A stretch of 64,000 nucleotides of DNA, taken from contig NZ_FOLL01000012.1 in assembly GCF_900112315.1 (NCBI RefSeq), positions 62,001-126,000 on the forward strand. Direction: 5' to 3'. This DNA comes from Parapedobacter composti (GTDB lineage: Bacteria > Bacteroidota > Bacteroidia > Sphingobacteriales > Sphingobacteriaceae). Numbering within the stretch: the first letter of the stretch is position 1; the number at the start of each line of letters is the position of its first letter. Shown here piece after piece: positions 55,129-63,546 of this stretch. The translations under genes and the position numbers were made by a program. Under the pieces are notes generated by a model. It was not told the DNA's origin and did not search any database. It worked only from the letters and a program-made list of their open reading frames with translations.

Positions 55129-56292
55129 TCAGGAAATATGGAGAACCTGTTTAGCCAGTGCAATGGTCGCTGCATCTCCGGTATATTTGCCGGGTTCATC
55201 AGAAAGCTTGACTACCTGCGTCCATTGTGCTTCTTCCGGGAAGGCTTCTGTCATTTTAATCACAATATTCATTGGCGGTACGCCCACATCATTAGTAAAA
55301 TTTGTGCCTACGCCAAAGGACATGCCGATCCGGCCGTGGCAATACTCAGCAATGCGGGCTACCTTTTCATAATTAAGCCCGTCGGAAAAAATAATGGTTT
55401 TCGATAACGGATCGATGCCTTTTTCTTCGTAGTGCTGGATGGCTTTATCTGCAAATACCAGCGGATCGCCACTGTCGTGACGTACGCCATCGAACAATTT
55501 GGTCAATTTTTTGTCGAACTGAGCAAAGAACACATCCGTAGTATACGTGTCGGACAACGCGATACCCAAGTCACCACGGTATACGTCTGACCAGTGTTCG
55601 AGGCCGAGCAGGTTGGCCATTTTAAAACCATATTTCGCGGCGTGGAACATAAACCATTCATGGGCGTGGGTACCGATAGGTTTTGTCTGGTTCAACATGG
55701 CGAGGTGGACGTTGCTGGTGCCGATAAAGGCTCCCTGACCATATTGTTTCAGTGCTTCTACCACCAACCGATGCACAGCATAAGAATGGCGCCTGCGCGT
55801 GCCGAATTCAGCAATGGTAACCCCAAGTTCGCGATACTTTTCAATTTTTCGCCGAGCTGTTTCAGCTACCTCATCATCAGATTGCCGTTGCTGGCCGCTC
55901 ATTTGGTAATAGCGCTCGCATATCAACGACATGATGGGTACCTCCCAAAGGATAGTACGGTACCAATACCCTTCAATGGCTACGGTAATCGCCCCATCCC
56001 GTTGTTGGATATGTACTTCTTGCGGATCATACCGGTAGCCTTGCAGGAAATCAAAGTAGGTGGGATCAATGTATGGGCATGTACGGGCGAAAAATGCCTT
56101 TTCGTGCGGAGTTAATTGCAGCTTTGCCAGGTCATCTACCGCCTTCCGCAGTTCATTGGCAAATCCAGGCGGAAAATCGTGGGCACCCCGGTTAATGAAC
56201 TGGTACCGTGCTTTGGCTTTAGGAAACAACTTCACCACGGCGTGTTGCATGGTAAACTTGTAGAAGTCGTTGTCTAATAAAGAATTAATCAT
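55129..56292 (-). CDS. pncB: Nicotinate phosphoribosyltransferase
   Basis: 387 residues. It starts MINSLLDNDFYKFTMQHAV, the standard N terminus. The catalytic region has GTSNVHLAMLNQTKPIGTHAHEW, followed by the phosphoribosyl-binding HDSGDPLVFADKAI and GVGTNFTNDVG. It makes nicotinate mononucleotide from nicotinate and PRPP in the Preiss-Handler route to NAD. It sits 1 base downstream of an SGNH hydrolase gene and just before a methyltransferase gene. Confidence 0.96.
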   Translation of the reverse strand: MINSLLDNDFYKFTMQHAVVKLFPKAKARYQFINRGAHDFPPGFANELRKAVDDLAKLQLTPHEKAFFARTCPYIDPTYFDFLQGYRYDPQEVHIQQRDGAITVAIEGYWYRTILWEVPIMSLICERYYQMSGQQRQSDDEVAETARRKIEKYRELGVTIAEFGTRRRHSYAVHRLVVEALKQYGQGAFIGTSNVHLAMLNQTKPIGTHAHEWFMFHAAKYGFKMANLLGLEHWSDVYRGDLGIALSDTYTTDVFFAQFDKKLTKLFDGVRHDSGDPLVFADKAIQHYEEKGIDPLSKTIIFSDGLNYEKVARIAEYCHGRIGMSFGVGTNFTNDVGVPPMNIVIKMTEAFPEEAQWTQVVKLSDEPGKYTGDAATIALAKQVLHIS

Positions 56293-56293
56293 A

Positions 56294-57040
56294 CTATTTC
56301 ACTGCACGTAACCAAGCGTTAGCCATCAGTTGCGCTCCCGCCAAGGTGGTGTGTACGCCATCGGTCGTCCAGTATGCCGAGGGGGCCCGTTTGGCAGCCT
56401 CGTCAAATACGCGTTGATACGGAACAAATGCTGCCTTATACTCATTGGCTATCTCCTGTGCCGCCTGCCGGTATTCGTTGAATGCAGGAAACCAGGCATC
56501 GGTGACGGCCTTAACATTATTAACAGCAAATGGTTCCCCAATGATAAGTTTTACATCAGGAAGTGCCTTCAACGTACGATCGAGTAACTTCCGGTAGTCA
56601 TCGCGGTATATTTGGATAGTGCCGTCATATTTTCCGTTGAACATATGCCAGTAGTCATTGACACCGATCAATATGCTAAGCACGGTCGGTTTCAACGCAA
56701 TGCAATCCTGTTCCCAGCGTTCTGCCAGCTGATGAACCTTATTGCCGCTGATTCCTCTATTGTAGATGCTTAATTGCCGACCGGCGTGGGTATGCAGGAG
56801 TTGAGCTGCAGCAAGGGAAGCATAGCCGCTGCCTAATGCACGGCTACTATTGGGCGACGTGTTTTCACGATCTCTGCCAGCATCTGTGATCGAGTCGCCT
56901 TGAAAGAGAATGATATCGTTGGATGAAATTCTGACTTTCGCGGCGGACGGTTTAGCTGCCGATAATAATTGAGGGGCACCGGTTGCAAGGGCGGCACCCA
57001 TCAGTGAGGTCCCGATAAATTTTCTTCTGCTTTTATCCAT
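56294..57040 (-). CDS. Secreted SGNH/GDSL-family hydrolase
   Basis: 248 residues with a twin-arginine signal (SRRKFIGTSL, Arg 5-6) ending near LLSAAKP. The SGNH blocks are present: block I FQGDSITD (Ser), block II NRGISGNK, block III IGVNDYWH (Asn) and block V DGVHTTLAG (Asp/His). It is an exported esterase or carbohydrate deacetylase. The substrate is unknown. It is 1 base upstream of pncB, an unexpected partner; the tight spacing suggests a shared transcript rather than shared function. Confidence 0.88.
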   Translation of the reverse strand: MDKSRRKFIGTSLMGAALATGAPQLLSAAKPSAAKVRISSNDIILFQGDSITDAGRDRENTSPNSSRALGSGYASLAAAQLLHTHAGRQLSIYNRGISGNKVHQLAERWEQDCIALKPTVLSILIGVNDYWHMFNGKYDGTIQIYRDDYRKLLDRTLKALPDVKLIIGEPFAVNNVKAVTDAWFPAFNEYRQAAQEIANEYKAAFVPYQRVFDEAAKRAPSAYWTTDGVHTTLAGAQLMANAWLRAVK

Positions 57041-57191
57041 GGTTAGTAAATTATGCTAAAATTGATGGTTTCAAAGGTAATTATTTAAATGGAACCTGCA
57101 TAATTACCGTGCCAAAGGCAGGCGGCCCATACTGCAGTTCTCCCTACTAATGACTTAGGTCGACCTTACCCGGAAGTTTCAACCAAAGAAT

Positions 57192-57413
57192 TTATTTTCC
57201 TTTGGAATGGCTATTCTTGAGCGTACGCTCGGCAATTAGAAGCATCAGGACAAACACAAAAGCCAATGCACACAGATAGACGACGGTGATTTTTGCCTCG
57301 TGCCCTTTCACAATAAATGACGCGATGTTCATCAGTAACAGGCAAAGGGCTCCGATGATAATCACGTTGGAGGATACCTTATTCCCGAGCTGCCATAACT
57401 CTTGACTTGACAT
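57192..57413 (-). CDS. SdpI-family-like small membrane protein, N-terminally shortened
   Basis: 73 residues from the ATG at 57413; the frame stays open to 57494 without a convincing earlier start. SMSSQELWQLGNKVSSN matches the segment after the YGYRT motif of SdpI-family proteins. Two membrane helices follow, near 16-36 and 43-62, and a basic tail. Full-length relatives carry one more N-terminal helix and YGYRT; here the upstream codons give HYMCSCTRLS, a possible decayed version. It may be a pseudogene or a start missed by divergence. An imperfect inverted repeat overlaps its 5' side. Confidence 0.5.
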   Translation of the reverse strand: MSSQELWQLGNKVSSNVIIIGALCLLLMNIASFIVKGHEAKITVVYLCALAFVFVLMLLIAERTLKNSHSKGK

Positions 57414-57471
57414 AGACAGGCGCGTACAGGAGCACATATAATGAATCGATGAATTGAGTATGCGCCTGTCT
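57414..57471. repeat. 14-base imperfect inverted repeat
   Basis: AGACAGGCGCGTAC (57414-57427) and GTATGCGCCTGTCT (57458-57471) are reverse complements except one position. They are 30 bases apart and lie just upstream of the shortened SdpI-like gene. They could be arms of an operator, an mRNA hairpin or a small mobile-element scar. Confidence 0.5.
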
Positions 57472-57574
57472 CGGTTTCCCCTTATGATTGTCACTTTTGA
57501 CCTTTGACATGCATTGCTGGCTTAGTAAATTAGCACAATTAACTTCAAAACGTTAACTGATCAGAGGGGATACG

Positions 57575-57886
57575 ATGAGCAATAGAATATTGAAAACATG
57601 TGAAAAAGGACATGAATACTACAAGAGCACCGATTGCCCTACTTGTCCGACCTGCGAAAAGGAGGGAAAACCTTCGGACGGATTCTTGTCACGGCTTTCT
57701 TCTCCCGCAAGGAGTGCATTATTACATTATCTTGGAATTGATACCTTAGAAAAGCTGTCCACCTATACAGAAAAGGACATATTAAAACTTCACGGAATAG
57801 GCAAAGCCAGCATGCCTATCTTAAGGAGGGCATTGGAAGAACGAGGGTTAAAATTTAAAGATGGAAGCAAAACAACCAACGGCTGA
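57575..57886 (+). CDS. Zinc-ribbon plus RNA polymerase alpha-CTD-like helix-hairpin-helix protein
   Basis: 103 residues. The N terminus has a four-cysteine zinc-binding pattern: Cys 9, Cys 21, Cys 24 and Cys 27. From about residue 42 the chain resembles the C-terminal domain of the RNA polymerase alpha subunit: SPARSALLHYLGIDTLEKLSTYTEKDILKLHGIGKASMPILRRALEERGLKF. The GIGKASMPILRRAL helix-hairpin-helix is the expected DNA-backbone contact. A transcription-associated or nucleic-acid-binding role is inferred. Its stop codon (57884-57886) lies at the start of the loop of the following hairpin. Confidence 0.75.
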   Translation: MSNRILKTCEKGHEYYKSTDCPTCPTCEKEGKPSDGFLSRLSSPARSALLHYLGIDTLEKLSTYTEKDILKLHGIGKASMPILRRALEERGLKFKDGSKTTNG

Positions 57887-57908
57887 TGTAAGCATGCCGT
57901 TGGTTGTT
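57871..57908 (-). terminator. Hairpin terminator of the DUF6600-like gene
   Basis: AACAACCAACGGC (57871-57883) and GCCGTTGGTTGTT (57896-57908) form a perfect 13-bp stem with a 12-base loop. On the minus strand it ends in GTTTTG, a weak T-run. The stem also encodes the last codons of the plus-strand zinc-ribbon gene. Confidence 0.65.
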
Positions 57909-57922
57909 GGTGCATATAGTTC

Positions 57923-59392
57923 TTACCCTCTGCCGCGGCTTGATGAACTGCGGCGTTCTGAAGAAGAGCTGTTACGAGAGGCAGGTGTGCTTTTCCGTTC
58001 CGTAGAGCGGCCCGCGGATACGGTGGGCCGCGATGATGCGCGGTTGGTCACCGTACTGTTTTGACGGGGAGCACTGTTCTGCCGCGGTACGCTGGTACGC
58101 TCCGCACTACGGGTTGAGACGCTGTGCACGGTGGCCGGGCGGCTGCTGCGTTCCGTAGCCTGAGGCCGTTGTGTTGTCCCCCGGGTTGCTGGACGTGCTG
58201 AGCTTTCACGGCTGCGTTCAGTAGCCTGAGGCCGTTGTGTTGTCCCCCGGGTTGCTGGACGTGCCGAGCTTTCCCGGCTGCGTTCCGTAGCTTGAGGCCG
58301 TTGCGTTGTTCCACTGGGTGCTGGACGTGCCGAGCTTTCCCGGCTGCGTTCCGTAGCTTGAGGCCGTTGCGCCGTCCCACGGGTCGCTGGCCGTGCGGTA
58401 CTTTCCCCGTTGCGTCCACCTGCTTCGGATCTGGCGCTGGGTTGAGTGGATGTACGATCCCTCCCCGGGGTTATTGCCGAATTACGGGAAGAGCCACTAT
58501 TTCGCTCCGTTGACCGGCTTGAGACACGATTCTCGGCCGCGTTGCGGGACGTCGCCGAAGAACTGCGCTGCGCCGTTGCGTCAGTACGGCCACGTGTGCT
58601 GGATGAGCGTACTGCCGATGCATCTACTACGCGTGAGGGCCGAGCCGAAGAGCGCGTATTGCGGTCAATTTCCGGCCGATAGAGGCTTACATTACGGCTG
58701 CTTACGGCGGCCCGTCCCGGCCGCGAGGCACTGCTGATTTCGCGTACGGCTACCCGGCTGCGGGTAACGCGTTCAATTTCGCTTCGGCGGGGGCCGCTTA
58801 CGTACGTACGGTTATTATATACGTAGGTATTGTTAATGATTGTGGTCCGATTGTATATGGTTACCCTGTTCCGGTACGGTACATAATAGCTGTAAAGCCG
58901 AGGGCTGCTAATATAGCGTTGGGGCACAAACACCCAATGATGGTGGGGAATGCCTACATGCACGCTGATGCCGACATGCGGGGTCAACGGAGCCCATCCG
59001 TAATAACCGCCACCACTGCGCCAGCTTACCCACGCGGGCCCCCACTCATAGCCGGGTACCCATGCCCAGCCGTAATAGTCGGTATATAGCCACCTTCCGT
59101 AATGGAACGGTGCCCAGCCCCAGGCATAGTTGGATACCCAGGTGTTTCCATAATTGGTCATTACCCAGTATCCATTAGTGGCGTACGGCTGAAACCCCGG
59201 TTCTGCGTCGGGCAGCCAGATATAACCGTGTTGAGGGTCATTAACCCATTCTCCGTATGGTGCTAGCTCATCGTAGAACAACTGGAATGAAACGCTCATG
59301 CCGGGCTGAGCCTTCACGGTGTTCAAAGCTGCAAACACCACGAAGGCGAATGCAGTGAGTAATAATTGTCCGGTCCTTTTTAACGTTTTCAT
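57923..59392 (-). CDS. DUF6600-like secreted protein with a long Ser/Arg/Thr repeat tail
   Basis: 489 residues from the ATG at 59392; an earlier reading lacks a proper signal. The signal peptide ends near VKAQPG. Residues about 30-170 are extremely rich in Trp, Tyr and Gly (GEWVNDPQHGYIWLPD, GYWVMTNYGNTWVSNYAWGWAPFHYGRW, YGWAWVPGYEWGPAWVSWR), as in DUF6600/WXXGXW-type proteins. From about 220 onward the chain is low-complexity Ser/Arg/Thr/Ala, with a 22-residue unit (ATERSRESSARPATRGTTQRPQ-like) in about four copies. The basic, disordered tail may bind polyanions or peptidoglycan; this is inference. Confidence 0.75.
   Translation of the reverse strand: MKTLKRTGQLLLTAFAFVVFAALNTVKAQPGMSVSFQLFYDELAPYGEWVNDPQHGYIWLPDAEPGFQPYATNGYWVMTNYGNTWVSNYAWGWAPFHYGRWLYTDYYGWAWVPGYEWGPAWVSWRSGGGYYGWAPLTPHVGISVHVGIPHHHWVFVPQRYISSPRLYSYYVPYRNRVTIYNRTTIINNTYVYNNRTYVSGPRRSEIERVTRSRVAVREISSASRPGRAAVSSRNVSLYRPEIDRNTRSSARPSRVVDASAVRSSSTRGRTDATAQRSSSATSRNAAENRVSSRSTERNSGSSRNSAITPGRDRTSTQPSARSEAGGRNGESTARPATRGTAQRPQATERSRESSARPAPSGTTQRPQATERSRESSARPATRGTTQRPQATERSRESSARPATRGTTQRPQATERSSRPATVHSVSTRSAERTSVPRQNSAPRQNSTVTNRASSRPTVSAGRSTERKSTPASRNSSSSERRSSSSRGRG
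58150..58420. repeat. 66-bp coding tandem repeat, about four copies
   Basis: The motif GTAGC(C/T)TGAGGCCG recurs at 58155, 58221, 58287 and 58353, exactly 66 bases apart. The copies differ at several positions, mostly synonymous or conservative, and stay in frame within the DUF6600-like gene. Copy number is likely to vary between strains. Confidence 0.9.
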
Positions 59393-59527
59393 GGCATACG
59401 GATTTAAATGTGCAACACTTTTATTCGTTTCTGATGTTATGACTGTATAGAACATACGAGGGTTTAAATAACATATTGTTGTCTGCTAATTTGTTACGAT
59501 CGGGTGTGTATATTTAAATTAAACTAC

Positions 59528-59535
59528 TATTTTTG
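59528..59535 (+). promoter_or_regulatory. -7-like box upstream of mlaE
   Basis: TATTTTTG fits the Bacteroidota -7 consensus, but no convincing -33 box is spaced correctly. Its position (ends 59535) makes the GTG at 59535 an unlikely start and favours the ATG at 59559. Confidence 0.4.
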
Positions 59536-59558
59536 TGCCTTTACTCGCACAGCTCCCA

Positions 59559-60320
59559 ATGATGAAGAAAATACAGCGCACACTTATCGAATTGGCCAAT
59601 ATCCATCGGTTTGTCATGCGCTTCTTCCGGGAAGTTTTCATGCCACCTTATGAAATCAAGGAGATTATCCGGCAATGTTATGTGGTAGGGTGGAAATCTT
59701 TACCGTTGATTTCGCTTACGGGATTCATCACCGGGGTGGTGTTCACAAATCAATCGCGCCCTTCATTGGCGGAGTTCGGTGCCACTTCCTGGCTGCCGGC
59801 GTTGATTTCGATTGCCATTATCCGCGCCTTAGCGCCCTTAGTCACCGCCCTTATAGCCTCAGGTAAGGTGGGATCCCAAATCGGGGCGGAGCTGGGTTCT
59901 ATGAAAGTAACCGAACAGATTGATGCTATGGAGGTGTCGGGCACCAATCCCTTCAAGTTTCTCGTGGTCAGTCGGGTGCTGGCCACCACTATCAGCATTC
60001 CTATCTTGTCGTTTTATACGGCTGCCGTGGGGTTGTTTGGGGCTTTCTTAAGTGTTAACCAGCATGAAGATACAAGTTTCAGGGTTTATTTTGACCAGGT
60101 GTTTGAGGCTGTCACTTACCTTGATGTATTTTCCTTGGTACTCAAAGCAGTGGTATTCGGGTTTACGATAGGTATTGTGGGGTGTTATCAAGGATACCAT
60201 TCTTCCAAAGGAACAGAAGGTGTGGGCCGAGCAGCCAATTGGGCCGTGGTCATGTCTATGTTCCTCGTGTTTATCGAAGAGATATTGATTGTGCAGATTA
60301 TTCAAGCAATGCGTGCTTAA
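59559..60320 (+). CDS. mlaE: MlaE-family ABC permease (phospholipid transport)
   Basis: 253 residues from the ATG at 59559; the next ATG is one codon later. Five or six membrane helices with the MlaE signature: GVVFTNQSRP, RALAPLVTALIASGKVGSQIGAELGSMKVTEQIDAMEVSGTNP (about 85-130). It is the inner-membrane permease of the Mla-type lipid transporter, which keeps outer-membrane lipid asymmetry. The ATPase gene starts 2 bases after its stop and the MCE gene follows, so the three form an operon. MlaB, MlaC and MlaA homologues are not in this window. Confidence 0.94.
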   Translation: MMKKIQRTLIELANIHRFVMRFFREVFMPPYEIKEIIRQCYVVGWKSLPLISLTGFITGVVFTNQSRPSLAEFGATSWLPALISIAIIRALAPLVTALIASGKVGSQIGAELGSMKVTEQIDAMEVSGTNPFKFLVVSRVLATTISIPILSFYTAAVGLFGAFLSVNQHEDTSFRVYFDQVFEAVTYLDVFSLVLKAVVFGFTIGIVGCYQGYHSSKGTEGVGRAANWAVVMSMFLVFIEEILIVQIIQAMRA

Positions 60321-60322
60321 CC

Positions 60323-61096
60323 ATGTTGAAAACAGGTGGACATATCGATTACAGCACACCCGTAATTTCCGTGCGCGGCGTGAGCAAATCGTTCGGCGAT
60401 TTGCATGTACTGCGCGGCGTAGATATGGATTTGTTCAAGGGTGAAAACCTGGTGGTGCTGGGTCGCTCGGGTACAGGTAAATCCGTATTGATCAAATTGA
60501 TATCCGGCTTGTTAGAGCCCGATATCGGATCAATTGAGGTGTTAGGCGAACAAGTGGATGAATTGGACGATAAAGCATTGCGGCAGCTCCGACTTAAAAT
60601 CGGGTTTTCATTTCAGAACAGCGCACTTTATGATAGCATGACCGTGCGTGAAAATCTGGAGTTTCCGTTAGTGCGAAATAAACGGAACCTTTCGCGGGCA
60701 GCGATCAACCGTGAAGTGGAAGATGTCTTGGACGCTGTAGGGTTGCTGCATACCATAAACCAAATGCCATCGGAATTATCCGGTGGGCAACGGAAGCGTA
60801 TCGGGATTGCCCGAACGCTGATACTCCGGCCGGAAATCATGCTTTATGATGAACCCACGGCAGGACTTGATCCGATTACCTGTATTGAGATCAACGGACT
60901 GATTAACGAGGTGCAGGAAAAATATAAAACATCTTCCATTATCATCACGCACGACCTAGCGTGTGCAAAAAGTGTTGGCGACCGTATTGTCATGCTGTTG
61001 GAGGGCAGGTTCGAGCGGGAAGGTAGTTTCGACGAAATTTTTGACACAGATGACGGGCGGGTAAAACCGTTTTATGACTATAACTTTATCAAGTAA
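60323..61096 (+). CDS. mlaF: MlaF-family ABC transporter ATP-binding protein
   Basis: 257 residues from the ATG at 60323. A longer in-frame reading from 60182 runs through mlaE and is rejected. Walker A is LGRSGTGKSVL (near 50), the signature LSGGQRKRIGIART, Walker B LYDEPTAGLDP, and the His switch ITHDLACA. It powers the MlaE permease on the cytoplasmic face. It is placed 2 bases after mlaE and 3 before the MCE gene. Confidence 0.95.
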   Translation: MLKTGGHIDYSTPVISVRGVSKSFGDLHVLRGVDMDLFKGENLVVLGRSGTGKSVLIKLISGLLEPDIGSIEVLGEQVDELDDKALRQLRLKIGFSFQNSALYDSMTVRENLEFPLVRNKRNLSRAAINREVEDVLDAVGLLHTINQMPSELSGGQRKRIGIARTLILRPEIMLYDEPTAGLDPITCIEINGLINEVQEKYKTSSIIITHDLACAKSVGDRIVMLLEGRFEREGSFDEIFDTDDGRVKPFYDYNFIK

Positions 61097-61099
61097 TTT

Positions 61100-62086
61100 A
61101 TGAGTGCTACAGAGAATAAACGTTCGGTTATCGTGGGATTATTTGTGCTGGTGGGGATTATCATATTGGTAGCCGGCATTTTGGTGCTCGGCGGGCAGCA
61201 GAACCGCTTTTCAAAAACAGTAACCGTAACCACGGTGTTTCCGGACGTCAGTGGGTTAAAGGCCGGAAATAACGTGTGGTTTTCCGGAGTGAAAATCGGT
61301 ACTATCAAGGATATCCGGTTCCGCAGTCTCAAGGAAATAGAAATCGCTATGGTCATCGAAGAATCTTCTCGGCAGTATATTCGTAAAGACGCCGTTGCCA
61401 AAATAGGTTCCGAGAGTTTCATCGGCAATAAATTGATCGTAATTGAGGGGGGAAGCGGCGATGTGCCACCCGTTGAAGACGGTGATGTACTACGGGCGGC
61501 CACCGGCGGCGGTTTGGACGCCATGATGGCTACCTTGCAAACGAATAACGAAAACCTTGTGGAGGTTACCAAGAACTTCGGCGAATTAAGTGCACGGCTG
61601 GTCCGGGGCGAAGGTACGGTGGGCGCATTGCTGAGCGATTCAACGTTGGCATTGCACATGAAGCAGCTGGTGAGTAATCTGAATCGAACTACCGCAAATA
61701 CAGCCAAGGCCGCTGAAGCGCTTACTCAGCTGACCGCGAAGCTCAACCAAGAAGGTACGCTTATCAACGATTTACTTACTGATACGATAACCTATGCGCA
61801 TTTGCAGTCTGCCGTGGCGCAGTTACAGGGAGTTACGCAAACGGCATCAGCACTGATGACCAACCTGAATGAGACTGCAGGCAAGCTGGACGAAAAGGAT
61901 AATGCGGTAGGCGTGTTGCTTAATGACCCAGCAGCAGCAGATGACATTAGGCAGACCTTAGAAAACCTAAAGGAGAGTACGAAAAAGCTGGACGAGAATA
62001 TGGAAGCCCTTCAGCATAACTTCCTGTTCAGGGGATTCTTTCGGAAGCGTGATCGCGAAGCTGCAAAGGCTGCTGCGGAACAATAG
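61100..62086 (+). CDS. mlaD: MCE-family protein (MlaD-like)
   Basis: 328 residues. An N-terminal membrane anchor (IVGLFVLVGIIILVAGILVLGG) precedes the MCE domain (VTTVFPDVSGLKAGNNVWFSGVKIGTI, about 40-135). A long, mostly alpha-helical C-terminal region (about 150-310) follows with repeats of hydrophobic heptads. It is the periplasmic lipid-binding ring component. Longer than E. coli MlaD (183) because of the coiled-coil extension, as commonly seen in Bacteroidota. Third gene of mlaEFD. Confidence 0.93.
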   Translation: MSATENKRSVIVGLFVLVGIIILVAGILVLGGQQNRFSKTVTVTTVFPDVSGLKAGNNVWFSGVKIGTIKDIRFRSLKEIEIAMVIEESSRQYIRKDAVAKIGSESFIGNKLIVIEGGSGDVPPVEDGDVLRAATGGGLDAMMATLQTNNENLVEVTKNFGELSARLVRGEGTVGALLSDSTLALHMKQLVSNLNRTTANTAKAAEALTQLTAKLNQEGTLINDLLTDTITYAHLQSAVAQLQGVTQTASALMTNLNETAGKLDEKDNAVGVLLNDPAAADDIRQTLENLKESTKKLDENMEALQHNFLFRGFFRKRDREAAKAAAEQ

Positions 62087-62166
62087 TAAACCGGCCCCGA
62101 TCGATGCTGCCGCTGAACGTACAGTGGACGATGCGCCGGCAACCGGCGAGATGAGATGGAACTGTA

Positions 62167-63486
62167 TCAGTGGGTAATGAGTGCTGGCAGTTCGGTGATT
62201 TCCACTTCACCGGTGGCTGCAATCTCCTTGAATCTGACAGGTACCACTTCGTTTACCAGCAACGGGTCGTATGGTGTGCGTACCTTTACGTAATTGCGGC
62301 TGAAGCCGTGCATGTAGCCATCTTTGATATCCCCTTCAAATAAAACATCACCATTTTTACCCAATTGGCTTTCGTAAAATGCCCGCCGTTTTTTGTCAGA
62401 CAGGATGTGCAGCATCTTGCTGCGCTCGCCACGCTGCGACCCCGGAACCGCACCCTGCATCTGTGCGGCAATGGTGTTTTCCCGTTCAGAGTAGGTGAAT
62501 ACGTGCAGGTACGCAATATCCAAATCATTAAGAAACCGGTAGGTGTCCAGAAAATCCTCGTGCGTTTCGCCCGGAAAGCCCACAATGACATCCACGCCGA
62601 TGCAGCAATCAGGCATCAACTGTTTTATTTTAGCCACGCGACTGGCGTAAAGCTCCCTACGGTAACGTCGGCGCATTAATCCAAGCACGTTATTTGAACC
62701 CGATTGAAGTGGGATATGGAAATGGGGGACAAAGCGGCGTGATTGGGCAACGAATGCTATGATCTCGTCGCTCAGTAAATTAGGTTCGATAGATGATATG
62801 CGGAAGCGGTCGATACCGTCCACATTTTCCAATGCTTTCACCAGGTCAAAGAAGCGATCTTCCCGTTTGCCATTGCGAATACCGAAGTCACCAATGTTGA
62901 CACCGGTAAGCACGATTTCCTTTACGCCAGAGGCAGCGATGTTTTCTGCTTGTTCTACCAGATCGGAAATCGTTCCGCTCCGGCTGGCACCCCTCGCCAA
63001 TGGAATGGTACAGAAGGTGCAAGAATAGTCGCAGCCATCTTGTACTTTCAGAAAGGTACGGGTACGGTCGCCTATGGAAAATGCGGGGACAAATGCATTG
63101 GTCTCGGCTATCGGAGCATTATATACAACCGCTTTCGCTTGTTTAGCCAAGTCGCTAATATGCTCAATGATGTTGAATTTTTCGGCTGCGCCCAACACCA
63201 GATCCACGCCTGGTATTTCGGTGATTTCACGTGGTTTAAGCTGGGCATAACACCCCACAACAACGATATAGGCACCTGGTGAATGATGCAGTGCTTCCCT
63301 GACCACCTTTCTGCATTTTTTATCGGCATTTTCGGTTACAGAACAGGTGTTAATCACGTAAATATCGGCCCCCTCATTAAACGGAACGGGGGCATAGCCC
63401 GCCTGTTGGAAGAGACGGCTGATGGAGGACGTTTCCGAAAAATTCAGTTTACATCCCAACGTGTAGAAAGCGACCTTTTTGCTCAT
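62167..63486 (-). CDS. mtaB: tRNA 2-methylthio transferase, MtaB type
   Basis: 439 residues from the ATG at 63486; an upstream reading adds 117 residues across the thyA start and is rejected. The N-terminal UPF0004 domain has Cys 12 (LGCKLN), Cys 48 (NTCSV) and Cys 79 (VGCYAQ). The radical SAM cluster is CDYSCTFC, Cys 152, 156 and 159. A C-terminal TRAM-like domain ends the protein. It adds a methylthio group to t6A37 of certain tRNAs (MtaB/e-type), inferred by family resemblance over MiaB or RimO. A TATCTTTG box lies about 10 bases upstream on the minus strand. Confidence 0.9.
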   Translation of the reverse strand: MSKKVAFYTLGCKLNFSETSSISRLFQQAGYAPVPFNEGADIYVINTCSVTENADKKCRKVVREALHHSPGAYIVVVGCYAQLKPREITEIPGVDLVLGAAEKFNIIEHISDLAKQAKAVVYNAPIAETNAFVPAFSIGDRTRTFLKVQDGCDYSCTFCTIPLARGASRSGTISDLVEQAENIAASGVKEIVLTGVNIGDFGIRNGKREDRFFDLVKALENVDGIDRFRISSIEPNLLSDEIIAFVAQSRRFVPHFHIPLQSGSNNVLGLMRRRYRRELYASRVAKIKQLMPDCCIGVDVIVGFPGETHEDFLDTYRFLNDLDIAYLHVFTYSERENTIAAQMQGAVPGSQRGERSKMLHILSDKKRRAFYESQLGKNGDVLFEGDIKDGYMHGFSRNYVKVRTPYDPLLVNEVVPVRFKEIAATGEVEITELPALITH

Positions 63487-63546
63487 TTGAAGGGGCAAAG
63501 ATACAAAATTCTGTTTATCTTTACCCACAGAAAAGGAAGGGATACG

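Noticed and set aside
58048-58740. Several open frames on the strand opposite the DUF6600-like gene, with cysteine/arginine-rich translation
   Set aside because: They are shadows of the repeated tail; composition follows the repeat and no start or family signal supports them.
60182-60322. 47-residue N-terminal extension of mlaF
   Set aside because: It overlaps the mlaE coding end in another frame and is arginine/cysteine-rich with no family match.
62110-62150. GCCGG-CAA-CCGGC hairpin after mlaD
   Set aside because: Short stem with no T-run; could be chance in GC-rich DNA.
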